Shown piece after piece: positions 8,618 to 15,924 of a stretch of DNA of 47,822 nt. Under the pieces are notes generated by a model, which ran no database searches, had not been told where the DNA came from, and was given only the letters and a program-made list of their open reading frames with translations. The translations under genes were made by a program, and so were the position numbers. The DNA comes from Lachnoanaerobaculum saburreum DSM 3986. GTDB taxonomy: Bacteria; Bacillota; Clostridia; Lachnospirales; Lachnospiraceae. The stretch is taken from NCBI RefSeq assembly GCF_000185385.1, contig NZ_GL622296.1, positions 157,245 through 205,066 on the forward strand. The letters are read 5' to 3'. Every line of letters starts with the position of its first letter. Within the stretch, counting starts at the first letter, position 1.

Positions 8618-9307
8618 CCTAAATTATTCATAGCATAGCTATGTCTGCGGCTGAAAGCCACATAATTACTGCATTTACAAAACTTTCTTACTTTCACCTA
8701 AAAAGTGAATAGAAAAAAGACCTCTTTCTTGGTAAAATTAAGGTGTCAAATCAAAACAATGCCAAGGAAAGGAAGTCCTCTTATGTCAATTTTAAACACT
8801 ATTTCACTTGAAAGCAACAAGAAAATTAAAATAAATTTTAACGGTGGAAATCTCCCTTCTGATGTAGGGCTGCTCCTCATCAAAGAATTTGCTGCAAAGG
8901 TAGGTCTTATAAAGCTTGTGAAAAAGCTCTTCAAAACCAATGACCATACAAACAGCCGTATTCATACAGATTCTGATAACCTTATGCAGATGCTCTACCA
9001 AATTATAGCAGCCTATTTTGAGGATGATTGTGCAGATGAACTGACTAATGACCCGGTATTAACATCTATTTTGGAAAAAGAAGCCTTGGCTTCTCAACCT
9101 ACACTATCTCGTTTTTGGAATAGAATGGACAACGACACTCTTACACAGCTTGATTCTATAAATGCAAAAATGCGTGATATTGTCTATTCTATTAAGGCTC
9201 CGGAGCACATGTTTTTTGACCTTGATTCTACACTGCTTAACACCTACGGCAAGCAGGAAGGCGAAGGTTTTAACTTTCATTATCAGGCTCACGGTTATCA
9301 TCCACTA
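8618..9307 (+). mobile_element. IS1380-family insertion sequence, copy 2, 3'-truncated
   Basis: The left end CCTAAATTATTCATAGC (8618-8634) matches the left end of copy 1 in sequence, and both sit directly after TAAT. The transposase frame then runs in the same orientation but stops matching the family after HGYHPL at about 9307. Beyond that point the sequence is antisense to an agrB N-terminus. The right end and more than half of the transposase are gone, so the junction results from a deletion or recombination that removed IS and agrB sequence together. Confidence 0.7.
8783..9307 (+). pseudogene. IS1380-family transposase, N-terminal fragment
   Basis: The real start is the ATG at 8783, preceded by GGAAAGGAAG; the open frame begins earlier, at 8705, within the IS leader. 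About 175 codons are preserved, up to and including the first catalytic Asp region (FDLDSTLLNTYGKQEG) and NFHYQAHGYHPL. The remaining roughly 260 residues, with the other catalytic positions, are absent. After the junction the frame reads about 25 unrelated residues. It cannot be active. It shares the MSIxNTxSLESNxKIKINF opening with copy 1 but differs at many positions, so the two are separate insertions of related elements. Confidence 0.8.
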
Positions 9308-9415
9308 CAGCTCTTATCATTTGTGTTAATCCAAATGCATAAATTTCCTTATCATCTTCCAGAAAAATATTATTTTCGATCACATATTGTATGATTTTTT
9401 TGATAGCCTTTCCAT
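9308..9415 (-). pseudogene. agrB: agrB, 5' fragment cut by the IS element
   Basis: On the minus strand an ATG (9413-9415) three bases after the agrD stop opens a frame of 36 codons before the IS junction. It contains ERLSKKIIQYVIENNIFLED and then DKEIYAFGL, the N-terminal signature of AgrB, the membrane peptidase that removes the AgrD C-terminal tail and helps cyclise the pheromone. The catalytic His and Cys residues of AgrB lie further downstream and are missing, so this locus cannot make mature peptide unless another AgrB exists in the genome. The tight coupling to agrD supports a former agrD-agrB operon. Confidence 0.75.
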
Positions 9416-9418
9416 AAC

Positions 9419-9562
9419 TTAAAATTTACGCAACTTTTTCACTTTGTCAGGTAACTCAGGCTGATGATAAATAAAAGCACACGCTGAATTTGCATTAAAA
9501 AGTGCAAATACAAATGAGCATAGAGCAATGCCTTTACTTATTAGCAATAAATACTTTTTCAT
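9419..9562 (-). CDS. agrD: AgrD-type cyclic (thio)lactone autoinducer prepeptide
   Basis: A 47-codon gene. The ATG at 9562 follows AAGGAGG (9571-9577) with eight bases between. The product has the three AgrD parts: an amphipathic N-terminal leader (MKKYLLLISKGIALCSFVFA), a central region NSACAFIYHQ, and an acidic, Pro-containing recognition tail QPELPDKVKKLRKF. Family knowledge places the ring between the Cys and the residue four positions later, predicting a CAFIY macrocycle (residues 28-32) with a short N-terminal tail. The stop is followed within three bases by the agrB start. A two-site LytTR box and a -10 element lie upstream. The receptor AgrC and regulator AgrA are encoded 0.6-2.6 kb upstream on the same strand. 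Confidence 0.85.
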   Translation of the reverse strand: MKKYLLLISKGIALCSFVFALFNANSACAFIYHQPELPDKVKKLRKF

Positions 9563-9607
9563 AGTTAAATCCTCCTTTCAATATTCTTTTAATAAGTTAC
9601 GCTTTGG

Positions 9608-9653
9608 ATTATACTAAATAATGATGTACTGTGCGAAAAATGTAATGAACTGT
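9608..9653 (-). promoter_or_regulatory. agrDB promoter with LytTR (AgrA-type) direct repeats
   Basis: Read on the minus strand, ACAGTTCAT (9653-9645) and ACAGTACAT (9632-9624) form two 9-bp direct repeats separated by exactly 12 bases. The first fits the published LytTR-family pattern [TA][AC][CA]GTTN[AG][TG] fully and the second differs at one position. A third, weaker TTCATTACA copy lies 22 bases further upstream. A TATAAT -10 element follows at 9613-9608 without a good -35, as expected for an activator-dependent promoter. The agrD ribosome site starts 31 bases further on. The likely regulator is the LytTR protein encoded at 11468-12190. Confidence 0.75.
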
Positions 9654-9905
9654 ATGGTTATTTGTAATGAAATGCATTTTTTATAAAAATAATAATCCCC
9701 ATACTATAAATATTTTTATTTACACAAAAAGCATTAATATACCGCAAATATCTCCATCCAAATAATGCATCAATGTGAATAAAATGTCTTTCTATGAAAT
9801 AGTTGGGCTGTATGTTGATATAAATATTAAAGGGAAGTAAATTCATAAAAATTCAAAGTTCAAAAAGTTACTATATACCATGATATTCATATATTTATTA
9901 ATAGG
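9654..9905. other. AT-rich spacer between the two agr transcripts
   Basis: Apart from the third LytTR-like half site next to 9654, I see nothing supportable. A 62-codon minus-strand frame (9846-9658) has no ribosome site, lies between a terminator and a promoter, and ends inside the promoter region, so I do not call it. Confidence 0.4.
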
Positions 9906-9928
9906 AAAAAGGGAAGGTTACCCTTCCC
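9906..9928 (-). terminator. Terminator of the agrA-agrC transcript
   Basis: GGGAAGG/CCTTCCC (9912-9918 with 9923-9929, loop TTAC) forms a strong stem that on the minus strand is followed by TTTTTCC. It lies about 45 bases after the stop of the small ORF at 9974-10138 and separates agrAC from the agrDB promoter. Confidence 0.8.
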
Positions 9929-9973
9929 ATATCTTAAACATCATTCTAAAACTTAGGCAAAACTTGACATACT

Positions 9974-10138
9974 CTAATATTCTTTAATTATACCCTCTTT
10001 AGATTTCGGCAATATAGCTACATTTATTTTGTTTGTAAAATCACCTATTCCATTTTCTATAAGCATCACGAACTTTCTGAATGATTCTTGTGTTAATAAA
10101 TTATTTCTCTTGAAAGCCTTTCTCATTGATTTATTCAT
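9974..10138 (-). CDS. Small basic protein downstream of agrC
   Basis: A frame of 54 codons (ATG 10138, TAG 9974-9976) that lies 61 bases after agrC and directly before the strong terminator at 9906-9928. The product begins MNKSMRKAFKRNNLL and is rich in Lys, Arg, Asn and Ile; no signal peptide or family is recognisable. The ribosome site is weak (AAGGAAATC about 30 bases upstream, too far), with a possible TTG start three codons earlier. The placement inside the transcript supports it being real, but coding evidence is modest. Confidence 0.4.
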   Translation of the reverse strand: MNKSMRKAFKRNNLLTQESFRKFVMLIENGIGDFTNKINVAILPKSKEGIIKEY

Positions 10139-10199
10139 TTTATACAATCAATAATTATAATTTGATTTCCTTGGAAATATCCTTTATCTTTTTCTTTTA

Positions 10200-11465
10200 T
10201 CAGCAATATAAAATCACTAAAACTACAAATAGATTATCTTCATAATCTATTTGCATAATGCCATTATATCTTTCTGCTACTTCCCTTACGCTTTCTAATC
10301 CAATGCCATGACCTTGTTTTTCCTTTTTGGTTGTCTGAAGTTTTCCTTGGGATTTGACTATATTTTTATATGAATTTTCTATTTGTAAAATTAGCCTCCC
10401 TTTTTTATATTTCAAATTTATTTTTAATTCTTTTCTATCCGACTCTTTTACAGCTCTGACTGCATTATCCAACAAATTTCCAAGCGCCACTGTCATATCC
10501 ACATCTGATATTTCTAACTTCTTAGGAATACAAACATCAATATATAAATTTATATCATTAATATTTCTCAATTTGTAATTTATAATACTATCCACTACTA
10601 AATTTCCGGATTTACACACTTCTTCTTTTTTATCTATTTTTGATAATAAAGTATCCAAGTAATCTCGGTATGAATCTATTTCTCCTTTTTCATATAACGA
10701 TTTCAACATAAATAAATGATTTTGTATATCATGTCTAATCAAAGAGATATTTTCATTATTGGCTTGTATCATTTTTAGTTGTTGTAAGTATGCTTCATCT
10801 TGCTTTTGTAAAAGAAGCTTTTTATTTTTCTCCTGCATTATGGAAACAACATGGTTATATAATTGAAAACTCACTATATTGATTATAGCAATGGATAGCA
10901 GTACAATTAATATATGCAGTTGTTCAGAGCCTGTTGCTATATTAAGAAATAAAATCATTACAACCAAACTTGCAACCGGTATACTTACAACTCCTATCCA
11001 ATATAGAGGAGATATTTCTCCTGATTTTTTTATATTGAATTTTCTTTCAGAAAGAATCAATGCTACTATATACACCAATACTTTCACACAAATAATAAGA
11101 TAAACAGAATGCAACTCCTGTACTTTAAAAATGAATATCTTTTTATATTCAAACAAAGACATAACCATTATTTCAATACCAAAGATAATCAAATAAACAT
11201 ATACCGTAGCTGTTATATGGCGCTTTAATGTTCCGCTATAATTGAGTGTTATAGCAAAAATACTTATTATGTTAAATGAAAGAAGAACTACTGGAACCGG
11301 AAAGAAAGTAAAAATCAGAACACTCAAAATATAATATATAACATATGACAGTACCTCAACACATTTATAGATGTTTTCTCTTTCAAAAAATATAGATATA
11401 AGTTTAAAAATTGAAAAAGTTCCCAATATGTTACTGACTAAAAATACACTATGTACTAAACTCAC
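10200..11465 (-). CDS. agrC: AgrC-like GHKL sensor histidine kinase
   Basis: A 421-residue membrane receptor kinase with a GTG start. Residues 1-205 are strongly hydrophobic with about six membrane segments, the AgrC sensor pattern. A coiled linker (210-235) leads to the H-box LIRHDIQNHL with the phospho-accepting H245, then the N-box ALGNLLDNAV (N330, N334) and the G-box GHGIGL (385-390) of a HATPase_c_5/GHKL domain. The agrA stop and the agrC GTG are separated by only a couple of bases, so the pair is translationally coupled. The expected ligand is the peptide encoded at 9419-9562. The protein looks intact, so the receiver side of the system could still respond to pheromone from other cells. 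Confidence 0.88.
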   Translation of the reverse strand: MSLVHSVFLVSNILGTFSIFKLISIFFERENIYKCVEVLSYVIYYILSVLIFTFFPVPVVLLSFNIISIFAITLNYSGTLKRHITATVYVYLIIFGIEIMVMSLFEYKKIFIFKVQELHSVYLIICVKVLVYIVALILSERKFNIKKSGEISPLYWIGVVSIPVASLVVMILFLNIATGSEQLHILIVLLSIAIINIVSFQLYNHVVSIMQEKNKKLLLQKQDEAYLQQLKMIQANNENISLIRHDIQNHLFMLKSLYEKGEIDSYRDYLDTLLSKIDKKEEVCKSGNLVVDSIINYKLRNINDINLYIDVCIPKKLEISDVDMTVALGNLLDNAVRAVKESDRKELKINLKYKKGRLILQIENSYKNIVKSQGKLQTTKKEKQGHGIGLESVREVAERYNGIMQIDYEDNLFVVLVILYC

Positions 11466-11467
11466 TA

Positions 11468-12190
11468 TTATAATCCTTTCCTCTCAAACATCATCTGTAA
11501 CTTTCTTATTTCTTTTCTTTTACTCCTGCTTATCGGGATAATATCTCCATTTGACATTATAAGTTCTTCATATTTAAAGCAAGCTATAAGCTCATAATTT
11601 ACAAGATAACTTCTATGTGGATATATGAAAAAATCCGGTAACACTTTACTCAATTCTTGGATATTATCATAAAATGTGTATTGCATTTTGCAACTTACTA
11701 AACTGATTTCTCTGCCTTTACTTTCAAAGTACAATATGTCTTTATATGGCACTTTTACTGTGTTCCTGAGATTTTTAAATTCAAAGATTTTATTTTCCTT
11801 TCCAGAGATTTTAATTGCTAATTTTATGTCATTTAGAAGTTTTGAAACATCAATTGGCTTTTGAAGAAAATGCAAAGGTTGTACATCAAACAGTTGCCTG
11901 TCATAATTATTCTTAGACGAAATATATACTATTTGAGTTATATAATCGTCCATTTCATCTCTAATAATATGCCCTATCTCCACACCATTTATCTTACCTC
12001 CAAGTTCAATATCCAAAAAAATCAAATCATATAGATTCCCTTCCCCTATATCGGATATTAAGGCATCTCCACTATAAAATATATCAACGCTAATATTCTC
12101 ATGTAAAACTCCCTTTGCTTTACTTAAAATAATTTCTTTAAGTTCATCACATGTAGCCTTAATATCATCACAAACAGCAATCTTAAACAT
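11468..12190 (-). CDS. agrA: AgrA-like LytTR response regulator
   Basis: A 240-residue regulator. The frame begins at 12223, but the ATG at 12190 follows GGAG with suitable spacing and starts with the usual MFKIAVCDD. A receiver domain (1-125) has the acidic pair D8-D9, the phospho-acceptor D60 (LIFLDIE) and Lys in LQKP. A C-terminal LytTR DNA-binding domain (about 140-238) carries IYPHRSYLVN and ISRSKRKEI. AgrA-type proteins activate agr transcription by binding paired 9-bp repeats; such a site stands before agrD at 9624-9653. It is the first gene of its transcript, followed by agrC. Confidence 0.9.
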   Translation of the reverse strand: MFKIAVCDDIKATCDELKEIILSKAKGVLHENISVDIFYSGDALISDIGEGNLYDLIFLDIELGGKINGVEIGHIIRDEMDDYITQIVYISSKNNYDRQLFDVQPLHFLQKPIDVSKLLNDIKLAIKISGKENKIFEFKNLRNTVKVPYKDILYFESKGREISLVSCKMQYTFYDNIQELSKVLPDFFIYPHRSYLVNYELIACFKYEELIMSNGDIIPISRSKRKEIRKLQMMFERKGL

Positions 12191-12249
12191 AATAACTCCA
12201 ATTCCGCCGCCAAACCTTGGCACAAAGTTTCTTAAGAATCTTCATACAT

Positions 12250-12278
12250 TATATAGATTATATCACAGCCAAAATCAA
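12250..12278 (-). promoter_or_regulatory. Probable sigma-A promoter of agrAC
   Basis: On the minus strand TTGATT (12278-12273) and TATATA (12255-12250) are separated by 17 bases and lie 60 bases before the agrA start. A second TATAAT is close by at a worse spacing. Confidence 0.45.
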
Positions 12279-12353
12279 TGATATAGATAAACAAATTAAT
12301 TCTCTAATCCTTTGTTAAAAAGTGTTGCAGTACATCAGAATAGCTGTAAAAAT

Positions 12354-12403
12354 AAAAAGTCACAGAATTAGAATTAGGATTTTAATTTATTCTGTGACTT
12401 TTT
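12354..12403. terminator. Strong bidirectional terminator
   Basis: A perfect 15-bp stem (AAAAAGTCACAGAAT at 12354-12368 with its complement at 12389-12403, 20-base loop) has T-runs on both strands and can extend through TAGCTG/CAGCTA. It lies beyond the last gene of the immunity-type ABC operon and also insulates the agrA promoter. Confidence 0.85.
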
Positions 12404-12435
12404 TCAGCTATGTTTACTTGTGTTAGCACTTATTG

Positions 12436-13209
12436 TTATCCCATCCCCTTCGTTGTCTCTTTTTGTTTTGTACTGTCTTTTAAAACAGATGACATTATCT
12501 TATCATAATCCGGCGTATAGAAAATCAATATTGCTGTAACCAATATCATCAACATTAATGATATACAACCAATTGCCGGATTGTAAGCTCCCTGTGCATA
12601 ACTGATAATTCCAAGCCCCGCCGTAACAGGATATACATCTGTCAAATGTCTCCCTGCTGCAAAAATTCCGCAAAGCCCATAAAAGAAAGCCAATCCGACA
12701 CCGACATAAAAACCTCCACGCTTTCTGCTGAAAAATGCAATCAATGGAGAAACCGCAATAAAATTAAAAACGGCTATCAAAGAAATTTGAATACATGAAA
12801 CTCCGATTACCTCAGACCCCATTTCTTTACAAGAAAGAAAAAACTTTGCTGCTGCCAGTGTACAGATAAAGCTGAATAATCCAAGTATTGCAGATATTAC
12901 TCCTACACAGATCATCTTGGCAAGCAGTAATCTGCGCATAGAAACAGGAACTGTCATGATATTTTTCAATGTATCATCTGTGTATTCATGGTCAATCATA
13001 TACCCTCCAATCAATGTGATTGAAAAAGGAAAGGAAATACTAAAATTATTCCAGATTACACTATTAAAAAATTCGTTATAGGAGAGAGTTTTTACACCTT
13101 CAAAATTTTGAAATACAGATATAACAACAGCAAAGATAACAGCCACAATACCAATCCACATAATATTGTATCTCTTCAGTTTAATAAATTCACAGCCGAT
13201 AAGATTCAT
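12436..13209 (-). CDS. Lantibiotic-immunity-type ABC permease, second subunit
   Basis: A membrane subunit of about 257 residues with six hydrophobic segments, of the ABC-2/LanE-LanG (MutE/MutG, EpiE/EpiG) type. It begins MNLIGCEFIKLKRYN, the same opening pattern as its partner. An ATG nine bases earlier (13218) is only one base from GGAGG and is a poor start; the one used here has ten bases of spacing. With the ATPase and the other permease it would form a transporter that moves antimicrobial peptides out of the membrane. No lantibiotic structural or modification gene is in the window, so self-immunity is not shown and resistance to foreign peptides is more likely. Confidence 0.8.
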   Translation of the reverse strand: MNLIGCEFIKLKRYNIMWIGIVAVIFAVVISVFQNFEGVKTLSYNEFFNSVIWNNFSISFPFSITLIGGYMIDHEYTDDTLKNIMTVPVSMRRLLLAKMICVGVISAILGLFSFICTLAAAKFFLSCKEMGSEVIGVSCIQISLIAVFNFIAVSPLIAFFSRKRGGFYVGVGLAFFYGLCGIFAAGRHLTDVYPVTAGLGIISYAQGAYNPAIGCISLMLMILVTAILIFYTPDYDKIMSSVLKDSTKQKETTKGMG

Positions 13210-13223
13210 TATTTTCATACCTC

Positions 13224-13988
13224 CTATATTTCTGTACGTTTATAACTGAACAGGGACAGTAGAGTAAAGGCAATTCCATATGCAACCAGAAGCCCGAAAG
13301 CAACCGGTGTTGATAATGTGTATGGAAGTATATAGGAAAGTGCTTGCTCCACAGGAACGATACCCAAATACCACTTGCCTGTAATACAAATCGGTAAAGC
13401 GAATGTGAGCCTATCTAACACCGATCCTCTGCCTATTGTCTGCACCGTCACAAATCCAAGTACAGCATAAATTAATACAATAATGATTGAGAAAACTTTA
13501 CTTTTATTGCAAACAATTATAATCGCTATAACCGGTACGGTAGCCAAAAAAACAAAAATTCCAAGCCCTATTGAAACTGAAAATAAAAACGGAACATCTG
13601 ATATTTTACCAATAATCAGACCTCCGATAAGTGAAGCTGCATAAGCCGCCAATGTATATATTAATGACAAAAGAAACAATACCGTAAGTTTAGTTAAAAA
13701 GATATTTGTCTTTGATACCGGAATGACCAGCAGATTTTTTAAAGTATCACTGTCCTGTTCCATAGAAAAAAGTATGATTGCAACGATTCCAAGCACACAT
13801 GGCAAAAACAGAATATCATCAAACATTACAACAGCCCGAAACAGCTGAATAAATGACTGCCCGTCTTTTGCCATAGCAATAATCAAAGGAGTCGGAAATA
13901 AACAGGCCGCAGCTATGGTAAGCTTAATAAATCTCTTCCGTCTCAATTTTTTAAATTCACATCCCACAAGTTTAAGCAATTCCCTCAC
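13224..13988 (-). CDS. Lantibiotic-immunity-type ABC permease, first subunit
   Basis: A membrane protein of about 254 residues with six hydrophobic stretches and a cytoplasmic N-terminal LKLVGCEFKKLRRKRF, typical of MutE/EpiE-family permeases. The start is uncertain: a GTG at 13988 sits directly on its G-rich ribosome site, while a TTG at 13979 has better spacing and gives an N-terminus aligned with the sister permease. It overlaps the ATPase stop by 8-17 bases, which indicates translational coupling, and is followed after a five-base gap by the second permease frame. Confidence 0.8.
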   Translation of the reverse strand: MRELLKLVGCEFKKLRRKRFIKLTIAAACLFPTPLIIAMAKDGQSFIQLFRAVVMFDDILFLPCVLGIVAIILFSMEQDSDTLKNLLVIPVSKTNIFLTKLTVLFLLSLIYTLAAYAASLIGGLIIGKISDVPFLFSVSIGLGIFVFLATVPVIAIIIVCNKSKVFSIIIVLIYAVLGFVTVQTIGRGSVLDRLTFALPICITGKWYLGIVPVEQALSYILPYTLSTPVAFGLLVAYGIAFTLLSLFSYKRTEI

Positions 13989-14895
13989 CCCCTGTTACAC
14001 GTTTAAAATAATCTTCCAGTGTCTCCTCACAAGTATGGGCTTCGGACACCTCCAATCCGGTTTCTACATATGCGGCAACAATTTTTCCCACGGGTAAATC
14101 AAGGTTATACAGGTTGAGATTGTGATCGTCATGAACAAGAAAATGTGTCTCATTAAATGTTTTTTCCAAAACCATTGCGGCTTGTGCCGAATCCGAAACA
14201 GTGAAATGAATGTGGCGACTGCTCTTTTGTTCAAGTTCTGCAAAAGTTTCTTCTTCCAGCAGTACGCCACGGTCTATGATACCGATATCATCCGCAAGCA
14301 AGGCGATTTCCGAAAGGATATGGCTGGAAAGCAGAATTGTCTTACCCCTCTTGTTGCAAAGTTCTCTGATGAATTTCCGTACCTCAGCAATCCCGATTGG
14401 ATCAAGCCCGTTGATCGGCTCGTCCAGTATCAAAAGCTCCGGATCATGCATGACTGCAAGTGCAATTGCAAGACGCTGTTTCATTCCCAGTGAGTATTGA
14501 GAAAACAACTTTTTATCTTTATACGGCAGGCCGACTAAATTCAGTGCATCCTGAATAGAGTGGTTGTTGGGAACACCACGCAGTATTGCAAAAATACTCA
14601 GGTTTTCTGTCCCGGTCAGATTCGGATAAAATCCGGGAGACTCGATCATGCTTCCTATACGTGGAAGCACTTTATTTTCATTACCATGCAGAGGCTCTCC
14701 CCATAACAGGACTTCCCCAATAGTAGGTTTTGTCAGACCCAAAAGCATTTTCATTGTGGTTGTTTTACCCGCACCGTTTCTGCCTAAAAGACCGTAAACC
14801 CGTCCTTTTTTCACATGAATATTCAAATCGGCCACGCTTTTTTGTGTGCCGTACTGTTTTGTCAAATGTCTTGTTTCAATAATATATAGGCTCAT
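13972..14895 (-). CDS. ABC transporter ATPase (bacitracin/lantibiotic resistance type)
   Basis: A 307-residue ATPase. The frame extends to 14976, but the ATG at 14895 is preceded by AAAGGAGG with eight bases and starts MSLYIIETRHLTKQYG as usual for the LanF/BcrA group. Walker A is GRNGAGKTT (38-46), the signature is YSLGMKQRL (about 134-142) and Walker B LLILDEP (154-160). The C-terminal 80 residues after the nucleotide domain are of the BcrA type. It heads a three-gene operon with two permeases and lies directly downstream of the two-component system at 14999-16617, which probably induces it when peptide antibiotics are present. Confidence 0.88.
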   Translation of the reverse strand: MSLYIIETRHLTKQYGTQKSVADLNIHVKKGRVYGLLGRNGAGKTTTMKMLLGLTKPTIGEVLLWGEPLHGNENKVLPRIGSMIESPGFYPNLTGTENLSIFAILRGVPNNHSIQDALNLVGLPYKDKKLFSQYSLGMKQRLAIALAVMHDPELLILDEPINGLDPIGIAEVRKFIRELCNKRGKTILLSSHILSEIALLADDIGIIDRGVLLEEETFAELEQKSSRHIHFTVSDSAQAAMVLEKTFNETHFLVHDDHNLNLYNLDLPVGKIVAAYVETGLEVSEAHTCEETLEDYFKRVTGGEGIA

Positions 14896-14922
14896 ACAAA
14901 AAACCTCCTTTGTATTACTCAT

Positions 14923-14952
14923 ATTGTAGCATGCCAACCTTGCATTAACCTT
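14923..14952 (-). promoter_or_regulatory. Promoter of the ABC operon with AAGGTT direct repeats
   Basis: On the minus strand AAGGTT occurs twice with an 11-base period (14952-14947 and 14941-14936), the spacing expected for tandem binding of an OmpR-type regulator, directly upstream of TACAAT (14928-14923) as -10. The adjacent OmpR-family regulator is the obvious candidate. Binding is inferred from layout only. Confidence 0.5.
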
Positions 14953-14960
14953 ACAATTTA

Positions 14961-14987
14961 AAAAACAGCCGGCCACATAGCCGACTG
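14961..14987 (-). terminator. Terminator after the two-component genes
   Basis: CAGCCGGC (14966-14973) pairs with GCCGACTG (14980-14987) with one wobble; on the minus strand it ends in TTTTTT. It separates the kinase gene from the ABC operon promoter. Confidence 0.75.
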
Positions 14988-14998
14988 AATATAATACA

Positions 14999-15916
14999 TT
15001 ATTTTAAAAGAGGCAAGGTCAGAATAAATGTCGTACCTTTCCCCAAGCCGCTTTCAACACATAGCTGCCCTCCCATCTTTTCTGCCAACTGGTACGCAAT
15101 AGACAGACCAAGCCCGCTGCTTTTATTGCTCCTGCTCTTGTCACATTTATAAAGGCGTGAAAAAATATGTTTAAGCTCCTCTTTTCCAATGCCGATGCCG
15201 TTATCTTCTACTGACAATCTCATTACACCCTCATGTTTTGTGAAAAGCACATCTATTCTATCTGCCATGCTGTGTGTAATAACATTTTGCAACAGATTAT
15301 TTATGATCCGCAAGTAACTGTCCTGATTAAGATTAACTGTGACTGCCTGATCCGGTATCTCTATAGAGTATTCGATACCCTGCTCCTCCAAAAGAGGTAT
15401 CCAGTCAATCAGAATATTGCGGGTCAGTTCTGCCGCCTCCACACTTTGTATCTCCATAGCAAATTCATCTGAATTGAGCTTAAACCAATCAAACAAAACA
15501 TCAATATATCCTTTGAGGTCGTAGGCTTTATGTCTTGATATTTCGATGTATTCCTCACGTTCACTACCGGTAACACTGCCTTTATGTACCGCATCCAAAT
15601 ATCCGATCAGTGTTGTCAAAGGTGTCCTCACATCATGTGAAAGGCTTGTCATAAGTTGTTTGTTCATTTCATCTGTCTGCTGAAATACTGCTATTTTGTC
15701 CTCATAAGCTCTTATAATGTCATTGATTTCATATACAAGAGGAGAAAGCAGCTGACCGGGATAGGCAAGAATGCGGCGGTTTCCGTTTCCGTTTCTCACA
15801 TCAAGCAAAGCTTTTGAAATCTCCCCAATTTGCTGTCGTTCCCTGTGCAGAATAAGTACGGAATAAATAATGACAAGCATGGTAACGAATGTAAGAACAA
15901 TTATTAAAACTTCCAT
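14999..15916 (-). CDS. Sensor histidine kinase of the ABC-linked two-component system
   Basis: A kinase of about 305 residues with one N-terminal membrane helix, almost no extracellular region, a HisKA domain with SLSHDVRTPL (phospho-His at residue 94 from this ATG) and a HATPase with NNLLQN, VEDNGIGIG and SSGLGLSIA. A GTG at 15928 overlaps the regulator stop by four bases but sits directly on the AAGGAGG; the ATG at 15916 is used here and the choice is uncertain. Kinases with this minimal sensor and an adjacent LanFEG-type transporter usually respond to cell-envelope peptides. The phosphotransfer partner is the regulator encoded immediately upstream. Confidence 0.85.
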   Translation of the reverse strand: MEVLIIVLTFVTMLVIIYSVLILHRERQQIGEISKALLDVRNGNGNRRILAYPGQLLSPLVYEINDIIRAYEDKIAVFQQTDEMNKQLMTSLSHDVRTPLTTLIGYLDAVHKGSVTGSEREEYIEISRHKAYDLKGYIDVLFDWFKLNSDEFAMEIQSVEAAELTRNILIDWIPLLEEQGIEYSIEIPDQAVTVNLNQDSYLRIINNLLQNVITHSMADRIDVLFTKHEGVMRLSVEDNGIGIGKEELKHIFSRLYKCDKSRSNKSSGLGLSIAYQLAEKMGGQLCVESGLGKGTTFILTLPLLK

Positions 15917-15924
15917 AGTAGAGA

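Noticed and set aside
5573-9307. Composite transposon made of the two IS1380 copies
   Set aside because: The elements belong to different lineages, copy 2 lacks its right end and no shared target duplication was found.
9658-9846. A 62-codon minus-strand frame between agrC and agrD
   Set aside because: No ribosome site, biased Ile/Asn/Phe composition typical of AT-rich spacer, and it ends next to the agrD promoter.
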